Shown: positions 11,201-23,200 of the stretch, piece after piece
Layout: each line of letters opens with the position of its first letter
Numbering within the stretch: the stretch's first letter is position 1
NCBI GenBank assembly: GCA_947462335.1
Contig: OX381704.1
Coordinates: 43,094,942-43,158,941, forward strand
DNA: 64,000 bases
Direction of reading: 5' to 3'
DNA from: Harmothoe impar
Lineage: Eukaryota > Annelida > Polychaeta > Phyllodocida > Polynoidae
Position numbers and translations under genes: made by a program
Notes under the pieces: model-generated
Told to the model about the DNA's origin: nothing
Database searches by the model: none
What the model saw: only the letters and a program-made list of their open reading frames with translations

Positions 11201-14200
11201 CACCAAATGTAGATAATACATTTGTTGTAACCATATGGAGTCTGGCCATTCCATCAAGTACCCATGCAGCTGGCACTAGGGTGGTGATGACAGCCTCCTT
11301 TTCCAGTTCAGCAAGAAGAAAGCCTGATTTCCGCATAAATAAATAAGGACCAGCTGACAAACCATGATTGAAGACATTCTTCATGATAATGTTCGTTGTT
11401 TTTGCTAGCCTCATGACTCTACTGAACAATTGTCAGTCCCTATTGAATGAAGCTAGTTGGTGGTTATTGCCTTAGCTTTTGTCTTTTCAATCACAGTTGA
11501 AAGGGTCTTGAGCTTCATTTTGTGGGGAGGATGGAAGGAGTTCATAGTGCATTGACTTCTCACTGCTACAGATGTTAGGTATTTTGCAACATCTTCTGGG
11601 GCTATCAGTCCTTTAGAGATGTTACCGAACTGTTTTAGATGCTGCTTTGTGACCCTTCCAGTAGCTCTTTGGACCCTTCCAGTAGCTCTGGGGACCCCTT
11701 CAGTGAATCTGGGGACCTCTAGGGACCCCTTCAGCTGCTCTGGGGACCTTCCAAGCGGCTCTCAGGACCCTCCCAGTGGCTCTTGGGACTCTTCCAGTGA
11801 CTCTGTGGACGCTTCCAGCAGCCAGGGGATCATTCCAGTAGCTCTGTGAACCCCTTCAATAACTCAAGGGACCCCTTCCAGTGGCTCTGTGAACCCCTTC
11901 AGTAACTCTGTGGACCCTCTCAGCAGCACTGGGGACCCTCCTAGCAGCCAGGGGACCATTCCAGTAGCTCTGTGGACCCCTTCAGTGACTCTGGGGACTC
12001 CTTCAGTGGCTCTGGGGACTCTTTAAATAGCTCTTTGGACCCCTTCAGCGGCTCTTGGCCCCCTCCAAGTAGCTCTGAGAGGCGTTGGGGGCCCTTCCAG
12101 TTGCTCTGTGGACCCCTTTAGCTTCAGCTGACCCCTTCAGTGACAATTGGGACCCCTTCAGCGACTCTGTGGACCCCTTCAGTCACTCTGGGCATCCCTT
12201 CAGCGATTCTGTGGACCCTTCTGTGGACCCTTCCAGCGGACCCCTTCAGCTGCTCTGGGGACCATACAAGTGGTGCTTGGGACCCTTCCAGGGGCTCTGT
12301 GGACCCTTCCAGCAGCTCTGGGGATCCCCTGTGTGGCGGTGTGGACCCTTCCAGCAGCTCTAGGGACCCTTTTGGTGGCTCCAGGAGGACCTCTGCAGAC
12401 TAGGTGGCACCTCAGGTGGCTGTGTTGCCATGCTTGTTTATGATGAACCCAAGGACCGTGGAAATATGTGTTATGAGGGAGAAAAACAATAGCCGTTGCT
12501 AGGCAGTGTTAAAATAGTACTCTAAGCCATATCTAGGTCATGGGAGATTGAATTCTGATATTTTGGTGGCCATCTTGGCTTTTGGCAGCCATCTTGGATT
12601 GTTCACAACTCTTTTTTTTTACACGCACCATATCCGGAAAGCCCATGATCACAGTTTTCCAGTATATGGCATACTTTAGTCTTTTTTGGGGATGGGTTAA
12701 TCAGCCTTGAATGCTGCTGTACTACTAGAGATGATTTACTGGTCTCTCGGTAGATAGATATTCCTATCATTAAAGCCTACGGAGCTTTTGAAAATGAGAA
12801 AATAAGGACAAATGTGCCTCTACATGGGTAAAAATCGACACGGCCGACATGATGACACAGCTGTTTTAGGCCCTTTTAAAAATTTACGGACGCAGGAAAA
12901 CTAGGGGTAAAAATCGACCCACAGAGATTTGTCTCTAAGTTTGTATCTAGGGCCCTATACATAAAATTCTACACAGTGACATGGCCCTTTTGCTTAAATC
13001 TGACACGACGACACGGTCACCCATGTCGAGGCACACGAATAAATATTTTTAAAGTTTTCCATTTTCTTCCCTAATTTCTGACTTTGAACTGCTCTGCTCA
13101 AATTATTATCTGTTCAAATTATTATCCATTAACTGAGAGACGCTAGCCTAGTAAATTATCTCTAGATTATATTCCAATCATCAGAACAGTTAATTCTGAT
13201 AATTTTCTATCCCATAGAGCTGTTCAAAGAAAAAAAGCATGAAAAAGAATGTTTTTGTTCCATCCCTAGCAATTGTAATCTAAATAATTTGAAAGAAACA
13301 TAAGATACAGTCATACTGAAGTATAATATGTACAGTTCCGATTTAAAGAGCCGAGTTATTTTTCAGCAATGGCATCATATGTGACATAATCAATCCATGA
13401 AAAGTAGTAGTCATAAGTGAAACCAATGAGCCATGACCCATTTAGGGAAAAAACAAAAAAATGTGTAGAGGTTGCGGAAAACTTAGTCATTAGATCGACC
13501 GGGAATCGGACCACAGACCTCTCGCACCGGTGACAAGCGTGCTAACCATTACACTACCAACCCTTGTCTGACTGTTCTCCGCTCCCTACGTTACTGGATC
13601 GGTATGGTACAGAGGGGGAGGATTACCCAGGTGTTTCACCCCTTCGGGCTCTCCACCAGGGTACGGGGAATCCGACCCCTACACTACCCCCATCAGCTTC
13701 CATCATGTCCTCTAGATTCGGATTTTCCGGGGGGTTACCAACCCTGGGCTTTCTCTCCCTCCTAGAAGGGACTTTATCAAGCAGTTACAGAGAGTCCCAG
13801 CCCCCGGAGTATAGAGGCACCTAGCATCAGGCATTCTCACCCACTGGAGACCGAAGGTCCCAATGGGGCTTTATCAAGCAGTCGTTGCGATACCCTGGCT
13901 TCCCAGTGATGGAAGCTTTCTACACCATACCAATTCAGCCAATTTGTTGACTGAACTCCATGCTGAACTCCAACTGCCCGTACTGGGGACCAACTCTTCC
14001 CAACCTGCTCCTCCAACTACCAACCGCCAGCAGGTGGCCAATCCCCAGCAAGCTGGAATGCTCCGACCGTCCACAGTCAATATTACCTGATTCATCGCGG
14101 CCGATCCACCAGTGTAGAGGTCGCGGAAAACTTAGTCATTGGATCAGCCGGGAATCAAACCACAGACCTCTCGCACCGGTGACAAGCGTGCTAACCATTA

Positions 14201-17200
14201 CACTACCAACCCTTGTCTGACTGTTCTCCGCTCCCTACGTTACTGGATCGGTATGGTACAGAGGGGTAGGATTACCCAGGTGTTTCACCCCTTTGGGCTC
14301 TCCACCAGGGTACGGGGAATCCGACCCCTACAAATGTATTATTTTCTGTATTTTGCAACACGGAAGAGAAGTTGCTAACATTTTGTAATCTAAACCGTAG
14401 CAATATATATATAGGATCATAAGATACATTTTGCATTCAAAGTAATAGTGAATCATTGATAAATTTGTAAAGTTGGGGACATCTTTTCTAGTCGGTACAG
14501 ATGTGTCATAATAGAGTAGCACATAGTTTTTGGCAGTAACAAAACACAGTGACAAGATGTGGAGAATGCCATAGTCTGACATTTAAAGGGTTAATGAGAG
14601 TGAGTTTATAGGACATATCCAACAGGGACATGTTTTTTTCATGGTTTAGGCAGTTTTTGTCACCATATGCCGTATGCATAGACACTAGGTCATACCTTTA
14701 AAGAGTTGCCAGCACCTGTATCAGTGTTGCATAGGTGACTAGTAAATGTTGCAATGCAACTAGTCATTTGAGCAAATACTATAGCTGGTGCAGACTGATG
14801 CTGTGCCCACTGGCTATTTGCTATCTCAAGGAAAGGGCAGTTTGGCACAGGCATAATAGTTTTAACAATTGGACTCTGAAGAGCCACCTGGCCTAAATCA
14901 AGGCTTAGGCTGTTACCTGCTATCTGTGTATTCAATTTGCCAAACATTGTCATTTTTCTGTGTCTTACACAAGTGTTTTCTCAACTTCAAGGTCATATCA
15001 TATGACCTTGACCTTGACCAAGGTCATATGATGTATTCCCATTCAATGGGGTTCAATGTATCTGCCTTTATAATGTTGAGAGTTCATGCATCTGCCACTT
15101 CCGGTTCTCACATAATTCACATCAAATTTCAATAAATGCAAGTTTTAAGGATATTCTCACTTTCAAGGTCATATCATGTGACCTTGACCTTGACCAAGGT
15201 CAAATAACTTTTCCCCATTAAATGGGGCGTGACATATGAGTCTCATTTCAAATTTTCCAGCTACAACTATAGATTGCCATTTTCTTTGTTTTGAGTTAAA
15301 ACATACTCACAGGTAGTATTTGGAGCAAAATTTCACTTTCAAGGTCAAATCAGATGACCTTGACCTTGACCAAGGTCAAATATTTTATTTTTACAGATAG
15401 GGGCCTCATGTCAAAATTTCAAATGTCCAGCTATAACGGTTCTCAAGATATTTAGAATCAAAAATTAATTATTGATATTTTGTTGAAAATATTGAAAATA
15501 TTGGTTGCCATGGAAACGGGCATATAAGTGTGACATGCTGGTCCTCCCCAGACTAGCCATTGGTCAAAATTGAAAGCCTGGGGTCTTACCTTTCAGTTGA
15601 TACTATGTGATGCTTGTTACAGGGGGGGTGCAACGAATTTAAAATTCTATGGCACTGGCTCCCAGACTATAAGACAATATTTTACTTTTGACTTGTCTAG
15701 ATCTCGTAACCTGGTTCATACTCTTTGCGTCTATTGATTACAACATAAGGAGTGTGGCTGGTAAATGTACGATAACAGAAGCACACAAGTGGTAGACACT
15801 TGTCACGATCGTCTTGTAAAGGGCAGTCACTTGACCTCAAATAGGAAAGCGGAAGAAGACTGCTTCACTGACTACATATATGATAATGATACCCCTGTTA
15901 AGGTCAACTCTTTAGGATAGCATATGCCTCAACACGTCATTTGTCATTATGATTCACAAATGAATTCAACGCTGGAGAGTAACTACCCAGTGTTGCATAA
16001 GTACAGGTGCATCATGTAAACTCTTTGGGAGTGTATCAACCATGGCATGTAGGGCCAGCATGGTACATGAATGCACCCCTGAAAAGTAACTGCAGGGCTG
16101 CATTCATTTAGAGTTGTGATACAGTTATTGAAATGAAACTAAAAGAAAAATAAACTAAATGCATCCTGACTAAATGCATCCTGGTGTTTCATAGGAGCAG
16201 TGGGGAAAAACTAAACAAAAAACCCACAGAAAACCACAACAACACGATTTGACACCACATATATTATAAACATACATATACCACAATTCTTATTAAACGT
16301 CCCGTGAGACTAGACTCACACAAATTGAGTCACGTACCTAGTTCTGTGACAATTGTCCGTGAAATACCACTGTACAATACTAAGTACTATATTCACTAGC
16401 CGGGATTCACTATTACTATAGAAATGGGGGAGACTCGTGTACTACTGGGCAGACCATATTATCAATCGGTGTCATAGATCAACTGGGTCGTGGGCACACA
16501 TAAAGTGTACTGGATGATGTGACCAGGAGCTTACAATCAGACTCCACAGCCACAGGAAAGCTGCTGTGTGCACAGTTACAGAAGGGAAGTAACAGTTTGA
16601 AACATCCTTCACCACCGCAGTAGCACAGTGTAAGTGAGGACAATAGAGTGATAGGATGTGATTTACAAGTAGCAAAAGGGAACCTTTAACTGTCATGTAT
16701 GTACTGCGTTTTCTATTCATGTTATTCTTGTGTACATCAGATAGAAGTACCGGTACTTTAAAGGGGCATTCTCACCACTCGCACTTACCACATAGTAGAC
16801 TAGAACAGCACTAGAATTGCGAGTGGGATACGCTCGGTGATTATGCCACTTTAAGTCGAGTTCACAGCTGACCTCCGTCTACACAATGGTACAACTGTAA
16901 TGGGTTGTACTACTACACCAGTGACCGCACATCTCGCCTGTGGGGGTAGTACATGTAGTTCTAATTTAGTCAACCACGCCTTGACCAGTGGCCAGTCAGA
17001 GTGTCTCACGGTTTGCTATTATAAAGTCACCGCTCCCTGTGATTCTCCCTGTTAATAGTGTTATTTGACTACAATATACATAGGTATTATTGTGTTTTCT
17101 CTGGTAGATGTATTGAACCCTGTGTATAGTTATGTCAAAGGGTCATTAAAGCAGGTTCAACTTTCCCTTTCTAAATAAGGACAACTTAGTGCCAATAAGA

Positions 17201-20200
17201 TGTACTATACCTTTTATCGTCATGATGCATACGTGCAGAGCTGGCGAGTAACTCGCCATGGCTGCATTAGGGCTCCTCTAGTCTAGGGTCAATATACACA
17301 ATGACAGATGTGTTTTTAATGCGACATGCTCTTTTTAAAATGTCGAGTGATTTAGGAGATAACTTCTATTGGAGGCAGCGGATTCCCTTCCCACCATCTT
17401 TTAAGCCCATACGTGCCCATGTACAGATTTTACTCCATGTCACCATAGCTTTAATATCTACTGTTTGCTGTTTCCTACTGTAAACACTCATATTGAAGCT
17501 GTGGTTCACCGTCCCATGCCTCAACAGATATGAAAATCGAAACTAAAGCTAAGGCGGAAAAGGAGAGAGAGGTGTTTCCGGTATTCCTGAAAAAACTAAG
17601 TGGGGCAGAAACAGCTTTTTAAAAATATTTAGGATTTTAGGATTTTTACTAAAATTACACTAAACCATGATAGAAATTCAAAAAAGTTTATAAAAAGGTT
17701 AGGGTTGGCCCTGTTTTGCTAGGTAGGGTCGAGGTGCCTGAAACACACTTTTCAGGCCTGATGTTCACATAGTGGAAGATAACCTTTTTGTCTTGCCGGG
17801 GATGTCAATCATTGATACGGATCATCTTCGCTGTGCTGTTTGTCCATGTAGTAGCTGCATGTCTGATACAATGGTCGATGGAGGTCGGTCATGCAAATAA
17901 CCCCCAGTCAAAATTATTCCCCAGAGGCTCTTTGCAGTAGCACGAGCGTTATTCAGGGCTTATATGATACATAACATAATATACCACAGCAAACTTCCTG
18001 ATACATTGAGTATGGACTAATATAGTTGACCTTGATAAGCACCGACCGCGACATGAAATATACAAGGACACGCATATAAAACTGTGCGTCATCCCTGACT
18101 TGTCGATATTCTAACCTAGCCACCATAGAATGATATTGCAACTAGTATGTTGACATACTTGGGCCTGGAGAATAAGCTCTTTTTTAGGTTGATAAGTAAA
18201 GCTCGATATCACGTGTCGTAAGAATTTTTTGGTTGACGTTAATATCTTAACAAACGACTCCTTTATATAACTCCATTTTGTATTTAGTTTATACAACGCA
18301 TATTGTATAAGACCAGAGATAATAACCAGTATGTACACAGAATGGCCTCATTCGGTGTCATGCCACAGGAGTTTGTACAAGTCTCCAAACACTTAGAAAA
18401 AACCTGATTAATGTTATTTGAGTGTTGGTAATACCAGTGTATTATGCTGTAGCTGCGGCAGCTGATGTGTCCAAGCAGCCTCATGTCTGATTTATGTGTA
18501 GGTTAAGTGTAGGTAATTACCCCTGACCTGAGAGCTGCATGACGAGTCTAATTATGTTAGTAACTACCGGGTAGTCACGGACACAGGCTCTCAATATTAT
18601 ACCTACTGGATATGGAAAGGAAAGCTACATTGGTCGCTATAAAAACATACTACCTACAATGTAGTAACAGGAAACCTGATGCGGCTTGTTTGTTCTCCAT
18701 ATTGACATAGATGAAAGGATTCCTGTTATTCTGGTTGCCGGAAAGTTTATACATTGTATCCCAAACATCTCAAAAGCCTTTCAAACAGCTCTTTTCGTGG
18801 ATTATTTTTTTGATATTTCCAGTTTCTCGGTATCGGTCACTTTTCCTTTGTTAATACAAATGCTGCTTGAAACCATTTTGTGTGATGACCTATTCGAAAG
18901 TGGGTAGTAAAAAGAGTTCAGAAAAAGTCAGTAAGTTATACAGGACATAAACATGACACACATATAAACACACTTCCCCAAACAATGATACATGGCCACA
19001 TCTCATAGGCCCCCTTCCAGCGACCCTGTCATCTCAACTGACATGTGTTCCTGTAAATCCGTTAAACTATTTTCTTCCTTATTCAGGACCAGTACATCCT
19101 CGTGCATCACGCTGTAGCTCAGCTCTTTACTCGGCACCTCGTTCTCATCAACCAGCATTATAACCTGCCTAACGATGCCCCCAGCTGTCCTACAGAAACG
19201 ACACCCCGGGTAAGTCTAGTCCTCATCAACCAGCATTATAACCTGCCTAACGATGCCCCCAGCTGTCCTACAGAAACGACACCCCGGTTAAGTCTAGTCC
19301 TCATCAACCAGCACTATAACCTGCCTAACGATGCCCCCAGCTGTCCTACAGAAACGACACCCCGGGTAAGTCTAGTCCTCATCAACCAGCATTATAACCT
19401 GCCTAACGATGCCCCCAGCTGTCCTACAGAAACGACACCCCGGTTAAGTCTAGTCCTCATCAACCAGCACTATAACCTGCCTAACGATGCCCCCAGCTGT
19501 CCTACAGAAACAGCACCCCGGGTAAGTCTAGACCTCGTCAACCAGCACTGTATCCTGCCTGACGATGCCCCCAGCTGTTCTATAGAAACGGCGCCCCGGG
19601 TAAGTCTAGTCCTCACCAACCAGCACTATAACCTGCCTGACGATGCCCCCAGCTGTCCTACAGAAACGGCGCCCCGGGTAAGTCTAGTCCTCACCAACCA
19701 GCACTATAACCTGCCTGACGATGCCCCCAGCTGTCCTACAGAAACGGCGCCCCGGGTAAGTCTAGTCCTCACCAACCAGCACTATAACCTGCCTGACGAT
19801 GCCCCCAGCTGTCCTACAGAAACGGCGCCCCGGGTAAGTCTAGTCCTCACCAACCAGCACTATAACCTGCCTAATGATGCCCCCAGCTGTCCTACAGAAA
19901 TGGCACCCCGGGTAAGGCTAGTCCTCACCAACCAGGACTATAACCTGCCTAACGATGCCCCCAGCTGTCCTACAGAAACGGCGCCCTGGGTAAGTCTAGT
20001 CCTCACCAATCAGCACTATAACCTGCCTAACGATGCCCCCAGCTGTCCTACAGAAACGGCGCCCCGGGTAAGTCTAGTCCTCATCAACCAGCACTATAAC
20101 CTGCCTGACGATGCCCCCAGCTGTCCTACAGAAACAGTGCCCGGGTAAGTCATCAACCAGCACTATAACCTGCCCCCAGCTGTCCTACAGAAACGGCGCC

Positions 20201-23200
20201 CCGGGTAAGTCTAGGCCTCATCAACCAGCATTATAACCTGCCTGACAATGCCCCCAGCTGGAAATTTGTTGATTGTACTGGTGATGGCCGTTCTGATTGT
20301 CATGTTCCCCATGAGACATTATGTTAAGCATCAGTTTTACTAACTTTGTTTTCCACTTCTCATGCACTTACAGACAGAGGAAGGCCAATATGAAAACGTA
20401 CCCTCATCAGGTATGTATTTTGTGCAATAATAGTTGTAAGATTACATAAATTACAATAAGAATAAGCTCACACATTCGATAAATAGGTGCCCAACACATC
20501 TGAAAGTAACATACGGTGCAGTCTGCATTGACGGCTTTTAAATGATTTAATGTGCACTGTGTGTCTCCAAGATGCATGGATGCAGTGTTTTTCAAGAGTA
20601 TGAGTTTGGGGGGGGGGGGGGGGGGGAGGTCGACCTTCCCACAATGCAGAGTGTTGAACAGACCTGACCAGACAGGCGGGTCTTGTCATGTCGGGTCAGT
20701 TCAAGATGATGTAGTGTTGCCATGAGTACTCTTTGTTCCCGGCAATCTATGCACATATGTAATGTAAAATTAGGAGATCTAAAAGTTGTAGGCTAATTGG
20801 AAATCGTACTAGAAAAAAAGAGCCGTTCTATAACGATATCTATGTAAAAAACAAAGAAGAATAAAGAAGTGTTCGATTGAGCCACCTAATCCATCGCAAC
20901 GCAGCAACTTCACCATATCTATAACACTACTTCTACTTTACACTGTCACTTTTATAATAGGAAGAATGGGACAGGCATAATTTGAATTGACAAAACATGA
21001 ACATGGATTGGCTTTGGTGTAGCTTTAAATCATTTCTGGTTTTGAACTAATATATCATAAAATGCTTTGGGTTTCGTTAAACATGGCTATACTAACTGCT
21101 TCTTTCAACTGTTGCTTAAGCTTTCGCGGATACCTCACTCGACCTACCAGAAGTATGCGTCTCGGCCCCGACCTCTCTGACTGATGAGGACCACTATGCT
21201 AATGTCAGTGCCACAAGCGATATCGTACAGAAGGCTATACGAGACACAGTAGCACATCTTATACGCCTCGCTACAACATCAGGTTTACATCTGGTGCCTA
21301 TAGTTAAGCCAACCGAGCCACTCCGCTATGCGCCCAGCCCACGGATAAGGCCGCGGCGAAACGAGGTCGAAAACGGTTATGGCCATATCCAACTGAAGCA
21401 TCCTCTGCCCATACCGCGCAAGTCGCGGATGGAAAGAAACAGTTCAAGCAGCAGTAGTCGAAGCAGCACATCTAGCATATCAGGCGGACAGGCGGAGGTC
21501 CGCGAGCCTATCAAGTCTGAGCCTGATTATGCAGTCTTGTCTCAGTTTAAGTCTGGGGATGTACCAGTTGGTCCCACAGGTGCACCCATCATCCTACAGG
21601 CTGACGGGGGTGAGTTCATGAACACAGGCACGGGGCCCTCCATGCAGAGTAAGTTACGGGGGGAGTATGAGAATCCATGCATTGTGTTTACCGCACCAGG
21701 TGCTGTGTCGCACGTGTATGAGAATACAGATACCTTATCTACGTCTGTGGTGAGAGAGCAGGCCACTAGTTCTGGGGGTAGTGACAACTGTATGACAGAC
21801 AGCCTGGAGGCCGAGCCGGTACAGTCTGTGCCTGATCAGGGCACAATGCGCCCTGATCAGGGCACCTTGCAGCACGGTCATGGGACACTGCCGTTGACCG
21901 AACAGCGAGTGATGGTACCAGAGGCCTGCTCTCCATACTCTAGTCAGCCAGACCTGCTTAGTGAGACAGGGCATGTCAAAATGGAGGCAAACCCACTATA
22001 TGAGGACACTCAGTCCATCGGCCCTCAGTCGTTTGAGGGTATGATGGTCGAGGATAATGTCCTGTATGAACAGTCGAGCGCCTCTGTCAGGAAGAAATGG
22101 TCGGCTCACCGTAGCGGTGGGCCCCATTCACCTGGCGCTTATGACATTCCGCCCACAGCCTCCACCTCATCATCTTCTGCACACATTCCGTCAGGTGGGC
22201 ACCCCGCATCACCTCCCAAATCACCCATGATCTCTACCACAGACGGTGTTGTCGGTGCCACCAGCCGCTCCCCGGAGGCTGAGGCCCGACGCAAACCGCT
22301 GCCGCTGCCTAAGCCAAAGACGTCACCAACCAGCCCAGACCGCAGTGTCGCACAGCCCAGCGACGTGTACACTCTGCCCAAGGAGAAGACACCCACCTCA
22401 TCAGCCGCGCCTGCACCACTGCCTGCCAACTACTCGTACGCTGATCCCAGTGCACTCGGCAAGTGGTCCCTTCAGCACGTGGCCCGCAATGTGCCGTTGA
22501 ACGCAGTGCTTGAGGATGGAGACTATGCCCAGCTGAAGAACCCTCGACGGCCAGCTGTGTCCCCATCGACAAGCCAACCAACCGTACCACCCCGCTCCAC
22601 ATCAGCCGGCCTCTACGAGGATGTCACCGAAGCAGGTGGGCACAGTTTGTATAGCTTTATATACATCATACTTTATAAGGCATGGTCGAGAATATTTTCA
22701 TCCATGTAATAATAGTTATTCTCCTTTTCAGAATAATGCGGCGTTGAGTAAAATATATCTAATATTCTCTAGGAAGTGTTCTTCAGATTTAGTGTGCGAT
22801 CCACGTGAAATTGATAAAGTCTATAATTCAGCAGATAAAATTATGCAAAATGTAAATAACGTGATAAAGGATATGGAATATTATATATGATTTGACATGC
22901 AGGTGCATTCGGCGTCACTGGTAACGGCCAACGTGAGTCAGTGTCAGATGACGATAGTCCTCAGGTGCCACCAAAGTCACAGGATCTATACTCATCTGCA
23001 TATGAACCAGGTACTTATTTAAACAGTAGACTGAGCAGTTAACCTTTCATCTCCAGCAACTAGTACGAATATACATGTACTATGTAATCAAAAATGTGTT
23101 TCCCTGTTTGGGTGAAAACGTTAATATAGAGAACCATTATACAGGGATGTTTAGTGTTAAGAATTTTGTCTGATTTCAGAATTTTAGTAACTGTCTGAAA

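Larger units (their letters stand above)
13464..14332 (-). mobile_element. miniature LTR retroelement (TRIM-like) with tRNA-like genes in its LTRs
   Basis: Two 220-bp direct repeats (13464-13683, 14113-14332) flank a 429-bp interior. Ends are TG...CA, and a 4-bp target duplication AATG flanks the whole (13460-13463 and 14333-14336). On the minus strand a primer binding site lies one base after the 5' LTR (14098-14111), and a G-rich purine tract, GATGGGGGTAG, lies directly before the 3' LTR (13684-13694). Both give the same orientation. There is no gag or pol, so it must be mobilised in trans. The interior has a duplicated ACTGCTTGATAAAG motif and no convincing ORF. Each LTR carries a tRNA-like gene whose predicted 3' end matches the primer binding site. 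Confidence 0.8.
7021..19086 (+). other. PTP intron 7 (12 kb), repeat-filled
   Basis: The largest intron of the phosphatase gene splits the end of the PTP domain (donor GTGAGT at 7021, acceptor TTCAG ending 19086). It holds a TIR element (8414-8733), a large inverted repeat pair (9275-10252 and 14946-15672), a retroposed insert, a second TIR element (10261-10421), a decayed coding relic, a minisatellite and the miniature LTR element. Between 17280 and 19086 nothing specific is seen except a fragment (about 17690-17760) of the family described at 30874. Confidence 0.7.

Noticed and set aside
12085..12443. Pro/Trp/Thr repeat ORFs
   Set aside because: By-products of a 21-24 bp minisatellite in a PTP intron. 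No splice sites or start context link them to the gene.
13464..14332. Two ordinary tRNA-derived SINEs inserted near each other
   Set aside because: Equal 220-bp length, TG...CA ends, a single AATG duplication around the pair, a primer binding site and a purine tract all fit one LTR element.
19102..20148. 348-codon ORF as a stand-alone repeat protein gene
   Set aside because: It begins in the middle of PTP exon 8 (the AQLF segment) and consists of the 78-bp array. It is better explained as part of that exon plus repeated splice donors.
19139..20261. CRISPR-like array
   Set aside because: Units are contiguous 78-bp tandem repeats without variable spacers, in a eukaryotic gene.
21542..22602. 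Minus-strand ORFs over PTP exon 10
   Set aside because: Antisense shadows of a long GC-rich exon.
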